Positions 1 to 3,625 of a DNA stretch of 6,053 nt are shown here, piece by piece (position 1 is the first letter of the stretch; every line of letters starts with the position of its first letter). The DNA comes from a bacterium. Lineage in GTDB: Bacteria > UBA6262. The position numbers and the translations under genes were made by a program. Below the pieces are notes generated by a model. It did not search any database and was not told where the DNA came from. It saw nothing but the letters and a program-made list of their open reading frames with translations. The DNA lies in contig JAQUQP010000121.1 in NCBI GenBank assembly GCA_028716025.1, forward strand, positions 1-6,053. Reading direction: 5' to 3'.

Positions 1-1
1 T

Positions 2-550
2 TCCCTGGACCGTTGCGCTAAAAACGCGGCTATTTTTGACCCGGAAAAATTAAAATGGTTGAATGGCGAATATATTCGTCATAAACTGCGGCCGGAAGAA
101 CTGGTCCAATTGGGAATAAAATTCTTGGCCGCAAAAAAATTGATAGACGAAAGCACGGATTTAGAGTATATTAGCCAAGTTATTTCCCTGGAACGGGAGC
201 GGATCAGGACTATAGGCGAATTACCGGAATTAGTAGATTTCTTTTTTAAAGAAAAGATAGAGTTGGCTGATGATAAAGCTCGCAAAACACTGGCCAAGCC
301 TAATGTGAAAGAGATCTTAGCAAAAGTTGAAACTGAATTATCTCATACCCCGGATTTTTCAGTGGCCGGGCTGGAGCAAGTTATACGACAGTTATGCGAA
401 ACTAATAGTTATAAAACCGGGGAAGTGTTTCATCCGGTCCGTGTGGCTGTGAGCGGACGGACGACTGGCCCCGGATTATTTGAAATGCTTGCGGTTCTGG
501 GCCGGGAACGAGTAGTAGCCCGGATCAAACAAACAGTAGAGAACATATAA
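2..550 (+). CDS. gltX: Glutamyl-tRNA synthetase, C-terminal part (5' truncated by window edge)
   Basis: This is the C-terminal 182 residues of a class I glutamyl-tRNA synthetase, which ligates glutamate to tRNA-Glu in the cytoplasm. The open frame runs from the left edge with no start in view; a TTG at 59 is internal, because the residues before it (FDPEKLKWLNGEYIR) are the conserved family segment that follows the KMSKS-containing catalytic core. The rest is the helical anticodon-binding region, ending in the typical block VRVAVSGRTTGPGLFEML and then LGRERVVARI. The catalytic HIGH and KMSKS motifs lie outside the window. A DUF1844 gene starts 14 bp after the stop, so the two are probably cotranscribed. 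A tRNA-Gln and a tRNA-Glu lie about 0.4 and 1.0 kb downstream. Whether the enzyme is discriminating or also charges tRNA-Gln cannot be read from this fragment alone. Confidence 0.95.
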   Translation, partial: SLDRCAKNAAIFDPEKLKWLNGEYIRHKLRPEELVQLGIKFLAAKKLIDESTDLEYISQVISLERERIRTIGELPELVDFFFKEKIELADDKARKTLAKPNVKEILAKVETELSHTPDFSVAGLEQVIRQLCETNSYKTGEVFHPVRVAVSGRTTGPGLFEMLAVLGRERVVARIKQTVENI

Positions 551-564
551 CTTGCGAGGGTGTA

Positions 565-864
565 ATGAGCGATGAATTAGAAAAAGAAAAAAATAAAGTA
601 AATGAAGAAGAGCTTAGTTTCCTGAGCCTGGTCTATTCTTTGAGCCAGGCAGCCTGGTCCTGGTTGGGGAAACAGGCCCATCCAGTCAATAACCAGGTCC
701 AGAAAGACCTGAAACAAGCCAGATCGATGATCGATATGTTGCGCATGCTGCAGAAGAAAACCCAAGGGAACCTTAATCCTAAAGAGCAGCAAATGATCGA
801 AGGCATCTTAGCTGATCTGGAATTGAATTATGTCGAAGAATCCAGTAAGCCCGTTAGTAGTTAG
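565..864 (+). CDS. DUF1844 family small helical protein
   Basis: A 99-aa protein of unknown function that I recognise as DUF1844. After a charged N-terminus (about residues 1-15, rich in E, K and N) comes the family core: SFLSLVYSLSQAAWSWLG (about 18-35), a short HPVN linker, then two amphipathic helices with QARSMIDMLRMLQKKTQGNL (about 51-70) and EQQMIEGILADLELNYVE (about 74-91). No signal peptide, catalytic motif or clear membrane span is seen. The ATG at 565 is preceded by GAGG at 556-559 with normal spacing. It follows gltX by 14 bp, which suggests one transcript and perhaps a link to translation, but that is inference. The family is known only as a conserved short protein in several bacterial phyla. 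No intrinsic terminator with a T-run follows; the stop runs straight into a degenerate repeat tract. Confidence 0.85.
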   Translation: MSDELEKEKNKVNEEELSFLSLVYSLSQAAWSWLGKQAHPVNNQVQKDLKQARSMIDMLRMLQKKTQGNLNPKEQQMIEGILADLELNYVEESSKPVSS

Positions 865-950
865 TCGTTCGTGGTTGGTCGTAAAAGCATATAAATAACT
901 ACGAACGATGAACCACGACCCGCCAATTAATTGGCGGGGGACGACGAACG
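865..950. repeat. Degenerate intergenic repeat tract (CGTTCGT / ACGAACG units)
   Basis: Right after the DUF1844 stop lies a low-complexity tract built from scrambled copies of short words. CGTTCGTGGTTGGTCGT starts at 866; the reverse-complement word ACGAACG occurs at 901-907 and 944-950, with AACCACGACC at 911-920 and ACGACGAACG at 941-950. Pairing of CGTTCGT (866-872) with either ACGAACG copy would make a long hairpin. This resembles the decayed GTTCGTGGTTCGT-type satellites found between genes in some candidate-phylum genomes. No coding potential is supported here. Confidence 0.6.
919..938. repeat. Perfect 20-bp palindrome CCCGCCAATTAATTGGCGGG
   Basis: CCCGCCAATTAATTGGCGGG reads identically on both strands. 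It sits inside the degenerate repeat tract, 28 bp ahead of tRNA-Gln. Two further CCGCC...GGCGG hairpins follow at 1083 and 1149, so it appears to belong to a family of small dispersed palindromes rather than being a one-off operator. No T-run follows, so it is not a typical terminator. Confidence 0.7.
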
Positions 951-966
951 GTTTTAATGAAGCGAT

Positions 967-1039
967 TGCCCGGTGGTGTAATTGGTAACACGTCTGCCTC
1001 TGGAGCAGAAGTCTCCTGGTTCGAGTCCAGGCCGGGCAG
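967..1039 (+). tRNA. tRNA-Gln, anticodon CUG
   Basis: The full cloverleaf can be drawn. The acceptor stem TGCCCGG (967-973) pairs with CCGGGCA (1032-1038), with discriminator G1039. The D-arm GTGT pairs with ACAC around a loop with GG. The anticodon stem TCTGC/GCAGA encloses loop CTCTGGA, which places CTG at 1000-1002. The T-arm CCTGG-TTCGAGT-CCAGG is regular. The first pair is U1-A72, a known glutamine tRNA identity trait. It reads CAG codons. CCA is not encoded: the sequence continues TTTAAAAAAC, so nucleotidyltransferase addition is required. Its 3' half is repeated at 1171-1203. Confidence 0.95.
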
Positions 1040-1082
1040 TTTAAAAAACTGTTGATAGATCGTAGTTTCAGCCAGAGGCTGA

Positions 1083-1097
1083 TCCGCCTTTGGCGGA
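1083..1097. repeat. Short hairpin TCCGCC-TTT-GGCGGA
   Basis: TCCGCC (1083-1088) and GGCGGA (1092-1097) form a perfect 6-bp stem around TTT. It shares the CCGCC/GGCGG core with the palindrome at 919 and the hairpin at 1149. It lies between the tRNA-Gln gene and the second copy of its 3' end. No T-run follows. Confidence 0.6.
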
Positions 1098-1148
1098 GAT
1101 AGCAGATTGGAAAAACGAGAACAAAAAGGAGCTGGACGAGAAGCAAGG

Positions 1149-1169
1149 TCCGCCAGGCTTTAAGGCGGA
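1149..1169. repeat. Short hairpin TCCGCC-N9-GGCGGA
   Basis: TCCGCC (1149-1154) and GGCGGA (1164-1169) form a 6-bp stem around AGGCTTTAA. It is the third member of the CCGCC/GGCGG set in about 250 bp. It abuts, with one base between, the duplicated tRNA-Gln 3' end beginning at 1171, as if it had been inserted within the T-arm of a decayed tRNA copy. Confidence 0.6.
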
Positions 1170-1170
1170 A

Positions 1171-1203
1171 GTCCAGGCCGGGCAGCTTAAAAACTGCTGA
1201 TAG
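1171..1203 (+). pseudogene. Duplicated 3' end of tRNA-Gln (tRNA relic or att-like direct repeat)
   Basis: Bases 1171-1185 (GTCCAGGCCGGGCAG) are identical to 1025-1039, the T-stem 3' strand, acceptor 3' strand and discriminator of tRNA-Gln. Similarity continues past the tRNA end (CTTAAAAACTGCTGATAG against TTTAAAAAACTGTTGATAG), giving 31 matches in 34 aligned columns by eye. A weaker match just upstream (CTGGACGAGAAG, about 1132-1143, against CTGGAGCAGAAG, 1000-1011) hints at an anticodon-arm remnant. No functional cloverleaf can be built because the 5' acceptor strand and D-arm are missing. It is either a decayed tandem copy or, less likely, an att-type repeat left by an integrated element. 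Confidence 0.5.
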
Positions 1204-1227
1204 TCTGTAAAATAGTTCTTTGTTTAT

Positions 1228-1232
1228 GAGGT
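1228..1232 (+). promoter_or_regulatory. Shine-Dalgarno site GAGGT that fixes the start at 1238
   Basis: GAGGT lies six bases ahead of the ATG at 1238. The two other in-frame starts, TTG at 1220 and ATG at 1226, have no purine-rich site upstream (AAAATAGTTCTTTG), and ATG 1226 overlaps this site. The site therefore supports 1238 as the start. Confidence 0.65.
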
Positions 1233-1237
1233 ATCAG

Positions 1238-1582
1238 ATGCATTTTCTAATACGTTGGGGAATCAATACTTTATCTTTGATTTTGACTGGTTATGTCGTC
1301 CCGGGAATTCACATTGACAGCCTTTGGGCGGCTTTGATGGCAGCGCTATTGCTGGGCTTGGTTAATGCTTTCATCAAGCCGGTGCTTATCTTATTAACAC
1401 TGCCCATAAATGTATTAACTTTAGGATTGCTGACCTTTATCATTAATGGTATGTTGTTGAGTTTTGTCGCCTGGGCCATTCCGGGATTCATCATTGACGG
1501 ATTTTTGTGGGCTATTGCGGGGGCGCTGATCCTCAGTATTATCAGTACTTTACTAAGCATTTTCATAGTTTCAACAAAATAA
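1238..1582 (+). CDS. Phage-holin-4_2 family (PF04020) four-helix membrane protein
   Basis: From ATG 1238 this is a 114-aa, strongly hydrophobic protein. I recognise the PF04020 pattern: MHFLIRWGINTLSLILTGYVVPGI at the start, LVNAFIKPVLILLTLPINVL (about 41-60) with its conserved NA-IKP signature, then TLGLLTFIINGMLLSFVAWAIPGF (about 61-84). Four inner-membrane helices are expected near residues 4-22, 29-46, 57-80 and 87-111. Despite the family's phage-holin label, members are common chromosomal proteins of unknown role, and no lysis genes lie nearby, so a prophage role is not supported. The 114-aa length is normal for the family. tRNA-Glu begins four bases after the stop, so the two may share a transcript. 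A longer reading from TTG 1220 would add six residues but lacks a ribosome binding site. Confidence 0.85.
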   Translation: MHFLIRWGINTLSLILTGYVVPGIHIDSLWAALMAALLLGLVNAFIKPVLILLTLPINVLTLGLLTFIINGMLLSFVAWAIPGFIIDGFLWAIAGALILSIISTLLSIFIVSTK

Positions 1583-1586
1583 GTTC

Positions 1587-1663
1587 GGCGCCATCGTCTA
1601 ATTGGTTAGGACGCTGCCCTCTCAAGGCAGAGCTTACGGGTTCGAGTCCCGTTGGCGCCACCA
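1587..1663 (+). tRNA. tRNA-Glu, anticodon CUC, CCA encoded
   Basis: The acceptor stem GGCGCCA (1587-1593) pairs with TGGCGCC (1653-1659), followed by discriminator A1660 and an encoded CCA (1661-1663). The D-arm GTCT...GGAC spans a loop with GG. The anticodon stem CTGCC/GGCAG encloses CTCTCAA, which places CTC at 1621-1623 (reads GAG). The T-arm is ACGGG-TTCGAGT-CCCGT. Unlike the tRNA-Gln upstream, this gene carries its own CCA. It starts four bases after the membrane-protein stop; no terminator is visible until 1837-1867. Confidence 0.96.
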
Positions 1664-1747
1664 TAAAAGCAGATAGCAGTTCGCGGACGGCAGACGGCGG
1701 GGAAGAACAGGACGAAATGATTTTGCACAACCATCAGGAGTGCGATC
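1664..1747. other. Gap after tRNA-Glu with a degenerate GACGGCAGACGGC tract
   Basis: Bases about 1668-1703 contain a degenerate tract (AGCAGATAGCAG, then GCGGACGGCAGACGGCGGGG) that looks like a decayed short repeat; GATAGCAGATTGG near 1099 resembles part of it. Nothing coding is supported here. The far end carries the GGAG ribosome binding site (1737-1740) of the small ORF at 1748. Confidence 0.4.
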
Positions 1748-1837
1748 ATGTTCAAAATGTTTGAGTTGTACATAGATGTTACCCGGCATAATAAAATATG
1801 CCTGGATTGGAATAACAAAATAAAGGTCTTATTATAA
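1748..1837 (+). CDS. Candidate small ORF, 29 aa, unknown function
   Basis: An ATG at 1748 opens a 29-codon frame starting MFKMFELYIDVTRHNK and ending NNKIKVLL, with TAA at 1835-1837. GGAG at 1737-1740 lies seven bases ahead, a well-placed Shine-Dalgarno site. The last two A bases of the stop are the first bases of an intrinsic terminator stem, a compact gene-then-terminator layout. A 6-bp hairpin GGCATA-ATAAAA-TATGCC (1785-1802) lies within the frame. I do not recognise the peptide; it has no obvious membrane span or signal sequence and is mildly basic. It could be a real small protein, a leader peptide, or a chance frame inside a small RNA that runs from tRNA-Glu to the terminator. No promoter of its own is clear. 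Confidence 0.35.
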   Translation: MFKMFELYIDVTRHNKICLDWNNKIKVLL

Positions 1838-1867
1838 ACCTGGGATTAATTATATCCCGGGTTTTTT
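1837..1867 (+). terminator. Intrinsic terminator
   Basis: AACCTGGGAT (1837-1846) pairs with ATCCCGGGTT (1854-1863) through ten base pairs with one T-G wobble, around a seven-base loop, and six T bases (1862-1867) follow. It would end transcripts carrying tRNA-Glu and the 29-codon ORF, and it isolates them from the HD-GYP gene that starts at 1964. Confidence 0.88.
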
Positions 1868-1891
1868 GTTGATAAGAAAAAATAAATTAAG

Positions 1892-1948
1892 TAGTTGCTC
1901 CTGAAAGAATTAAAATTGTAGCCAGAATGGACTTTTTAGGAGCAACTA
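1892..1948. promoter_or_regulatory. 11-bp perfect inverted repeat ahead of the HD-GYP gene
   Basis: TAGTTGCTCCT (1892-1902) is exactly complementary to AGGAGCAACTA (1938-1948), with a 35-base loop; similarity continues inward for a few more bases (GAAAG against CTTTTT). The right arm ends 15 bases before the GTG start, just ahead of the ribosome binding site. It is not followed by a T-run, so it is not a terminator. It could be an RNA hairpin in the leader, a DNA-binding site, or the ends of a very small mobile remnant. A TAAAAT at 1911-1916 might be a -10 box inside the loop, but no good -35 accompanies it. Confidence 0.5.
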
Positions 1949-1963
1949 AAAAGGGAGGAACCC

Positions 1964-3181
1964 GTGGAATTTAATTTGGAAAGCTCCTTCAGTCAGATTA
2001 TTAATGCGCTTTCGCAAATTATCGCCTTAGAGAACCATCAGCGTATCTTTCATGCCTGGCGCGTAGCTGTCCTGGCCACGGAAGTAGCCAGAAAAATAAC
2101 CCCGGAAGATATTAACCAGGTTTTTTACGCCAGTTTGTTACACGACGTAGGAACGGTTAGTATTGACCATAATATTTTCAAACAGCTGTCCTTATCCCAG
2201 CAGTGGGCCCATCCGGTGGTCCTTGATCATCCGATCAAGGGGGCTAGAATAGTCCAGGAAATACCGGGGATGGAGCCAGCCGCGGAAATTATCATGGATC
2301 ATCACGAGCGTTGGGATGGAGAAGGGTATCCCCATCGTAAACGGAATGAAGATATAAATTTTGGCGCCCAATGCCTGAGGATCGCTGATGCGTATGATTT
2401 TTGCCTGCAGGATAATCCCCAGCTTGATTATGACCAGGCAATGCATTGTTTAGGGGAACAAAAGAATAAGGAATTTTGTTCTTCGGTATATGAAGCTTTT
2501 GGCGAAGTCCTGGCGCATAACCAGTATTGCCGGGAAATAAACCAGGATGAGTTTTTGGAGGAAGCATTTATAGAATTGCAGCAAGGCCTGCCCCGGCTAC
2601 AATGCCAGAGCAAAAGCGATGTTATCGGGGTCACCCTGCGGGTATTTGCCAGGGTCATTGACACTAAGCATCTCTATACCAGCGGCCATTCACAAAGAGT
2701 GTCGCAGTATTCCATGCTATTGGCGGAGGCCATGCATCTTGATCATGATGAGATCAGCCGGATAAAATGGGCCAGCCTGCTGCATGATGCCGGTAAAGTA
2801 GCCATACCGCAGGCTATTCTGAATAAACCAGGACCCTTAAATGAAGAGGAATTCGCTTTGGTCAAGAGACACCCGGAGATAACCGCGGAAATAATAAAAT
2901 ATATCGATGTTTTTAAAAACCTTGTGCCTACGGTGCGCCATCATCATGAGCATTTTGACGGACATGGTTATCCGGATAATCTGGAAACACAGCAAATACC
3001 GTACTTGTCCAGGATTATTACCGTAGCCGATGCCTTTGACGCTATGACCAGTCCTCGTCCATACCAAAGGATGAAAAGCATTCAGGAAGCCTTGGCTGAA
3101 TTGGACCGGCAAAAAGGCAGACAATTCGACGGGGAGATCATCGAACAGGCCAAAGAGATCTTTATGGCTCTGACCGTGTAA
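1964..3181 (+). CDS. Tandem HD-GYP domain protein, predicted cyclic-dinucleotide phosphodiesterase
   Basis: A 405-aa soluble protein with two HD-GYP domains and no receiver, PAS or membrane segment. Domain 1 has H30 (HAWRVA), HD at 60-61 (LLHDVGT), HP at 89-90, HH at 113-114 with GYP at 121-123 (HHERWDGEGYP), and D142 (ADAYD). Domain 2 has H242 (GHSQRV), HD at 274-275 (LLHDAGK), HP at 303-304, HHH at 326-328 with GYP at 335-337, and ADAFDAMTSPRPYQ at 355-368. HD-GYP enzymes hydrolyse c-di-GMP (some cGAMP) with a metal cluster. Domain 2 keeps the whole signature. Domain 1 keeps the metal ligands but has T64 in place of the usual Lys of HDxGK and lacks the DAMTS tail, so it may be weak or regulatory. 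The start is GTG 1964, with GGGAGG at about 1953-1958. It appears monocistronic: a terminator lies upstream and a repeat plus new promoter downstream. Confidence 0.88.
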   Translation: MEFNLESSFSQIINALSQIIALENHQRIFHAWRVAVLATEVARKITPEDINQVFYASLLHDVGTVSIDHNIFKQLSLSQQWAHPVVLDHPIKGARIVQEIPGMEPAAEIIMDHHERWDGEGYPHRKRNEDINFGAQCLRIADAYDFCLQDNPQLDYDQAMHCLGEQKNKEFCSSVYEAFGEVLAHNQYCREINQDEFLEEAFIELQQGLPRLQCQSKSDVIGVTLRVFARVIDTKHLYTSGHSQRVSQYSMLLAEAMHLDHDEISRIKWASLLHDAGKVAIPQAILNKPGPLNEEEFALVKRHPEITAEIIKYIDVFKNLVPTVRHHHEHFDGHGYPDNLETQQIPYLSRIITVADAFDAMTSPRPYQRMKSIQEALAELDRQKGRQFDGEIIEQAKEIFMALTV

Positions 3182-3183
3182 TA

Positions 3184-3223
3184 CTTCGACTGCGCTCAGT
3201 ATTGATCCTGAGTGGAAGCGAAG
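3184..3223. repeat. REP-like imperfect palindrome (CTTCGACTGCGCTCAG ... CTGAGTGGAAGCGAAG)
   Basis: The left arm CTTCGACTGCGCTCAG (3184-3199) and right arm CTGAGTGGAAGCGAAG (3208-3223) pair at their outer CTTCG/CGAAG and inner CTCAG/CTGAG ends, with an internal six-base mismatch and loop TATTGATC. The CTTCGACTnCGCTCAG and AGCGAAGGAT words are typical of a dispersed intergenic repeat seen in many environmental genomes (from memory, not searched). It begins two bases after the HD-GYP stop and has no T-run. Confidence 0.65.
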
Positions 3224-3268
3224 GATTTTCATCGTCAGAAGGCTCGTCGTAAAAAAGAATAATTTTTC

Positions 3269-3297
3269 TTGACAAGTCCAAAAGGATAGTGTATAAG
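3269..3297 (+). promoter_or_regulatory. Near-consensus sigma70 promoter for the 43-aa gene
   Basis: TTGACA (3269-3274) is a perfect -35 box; a 17-base spacer leads to TATAAG (3292-3297), matching five of six positions of TATAAT. Transcription should begin near 3304, giving a leader of about 45 bases before ATG 3349. This is the strongest-looking promoter in the window. Confidence 0.85.
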
Positions 3298-3348
3298 AGA
3301 CTTGAAGCATTTTTCTCATGATTACAAGACGAGGGGGGGTGAAGTTAA

Positions 3349-3480
3349 ATGGCAGAGAAAGTAGCGAAAGTAGGTATTAAGAAACAGGCTGGGTATCTTT
3401 ATTTCATTGACAAGCAGGGTGACGTCTCCAGAGCGAAAATGGCTCGCGGTGGTGAGAAGAAGAAAAAGAAAAAAAGATAG
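3349..3480 (+). CDS. Small basic Lys-tailed conserved protein, 43 aa
   Basis: A 43-codon gene reading MAEKVAKVGIKKQAGYLYFI and continuing DKQGDVSRAKMARGG (21-35), then a tail of E followed by six Lys and Arg. The compact core (VAKVGIKK, GYLYFIDKQGDVSR, AKMARGG) matches, from memory, a small uncharacterised protein of several candidate and deltaproteobacterial lineages, sometimes found as tandem copies of this unit; this copy has one unit. The polylysine end suggests binding to nucleic acid or ribosomes, but that is inference. It has its own near-consensus promoter, a very G-rich ribosome binding site (GAGGGGGGGTG, 3331-3341) and its own terminator, so it looks like an abundant monocistronic product. 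No membrane span or signal peptide is present. Confidence 0.8.
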   Translation: MAEKVAKVGIKKQAGYLYFIDKQGDVSRAKMARGGEKKKKKKR

Positions 3481-3509
3481 CTAAACAGTTTTTTAAGCAA
3501 ACAGTTTTT

Positions 3510-3547
3510 GAGCTCCCATTCGGATAAACTAATGGGGGCTCGTTTTT
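3510..3547 (+). terminator. Intrinsic terminator of the 43-aa gene
   Basis: GAGCTCCCATT (3510-3520) pairs with AATGGGGGCTC (3531-3541) over 11 bp with one T-G wobble around a ten-base loop; five T bases follow at 3543-3547. It lies 30 bases after the stop and closes a short monocistronic unit. Confidence 0.88.
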
Positions 3548-3571
3548 GGATTAGTCTTATCCTTATTTTTT

Positions 3572-3600
3572 TTGTATTCATAGTTAACTAGTAATACAAA
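3572..3600 (+). promoter_or_regulatory. Possible bioY promoter overlapping the operator
   Basis: TTGTAT (3572-3577) and TACAAA (3595-3600) are separated by 17 bases. Each box is only a partial match to consensus, but the position fits: the -10 box falls between the two GTTAAC half-sites, so a repressor bound there would block RNA polymerase. Confidence 0.4.
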
Positions 3601-3609
3601 ATAGTTAAC
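3583..3609. promoter_or_regulatory. BirA-type biotin operator, GTTAAC-N15-GTTAAC
   Basis: Two identical self-complementary half-sites GTTAAC (3583-3588 and 3604-3609) are separated by exactly 15 bases, and the second continues as GTTAACA. This matches the known BirA operator layout in many bacteria (GTTAAC-like half-sites about 15 bases apart, upstream of bio genes). The next gene, 17 bases on, is bioY. BirA bound to biotinyl-AMP would repress it when biotin is plentiful. birA itself is not in the window. Confidence 0.75.
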
Positions 3610-3625
3610 AGTAAATGGTGTCCCA

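Noticed and set aside
808..1146. 112-codon reverse-strand frame across the tRNA-Gln region
   Set aside because: Its translation is the reverse complement of the tRNA (WTRTRRLLLQRQ) and of the satellite repeats (TTNHERLTTN); no ribosome site or protein-like composition supports it.
865..1237. CRISPR array in the repeat-rich gap
   Set aside because: Repeated words are short, irregularly spaced and on both strands; there is no constant repeat length, no uniform spacers and no cas gene.
1238..1582. Prophage interpretation of the holin-labelled protein
   Set aside because: No endolysin, structural or integrase gene is nearby, and PF04020 members are common chromosomal membrane proteins; the label alone is not evidence of a phage.
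1507..1764. 85-codon forward frame overlapping the membrane-protein gene and tRNA-Glu
   Set aside because: It reads out of frame through a recognised PF04020 gene and then through a tRNA, so coding is implausible.
1606..1818. 70-codon reverse-strand frame over tRNA-Glu and the small ORF
   Set aside because: It includes the tRNA shadow GTRTRKLCLERA and runs against the tRNA and the terminator; an artefact of structured RNA sequence.
1869..1897. Promoter TTGATA-N17-TAGTTG ahead of the HD-GYP gene
   Set aside because: The -35 box is fair but the -10 box does not resemble TATAAT, and it coincides with the left arm of the inverted repeat.
2837..3319. 160-codon reverse-strand frame under the HD-GYP gene 3' end
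   Set aside because: It is antisense to the conserved second HD-GYP domain, has no recognisable domain and overlaps the REP-like repeat and the promoter at 3269.
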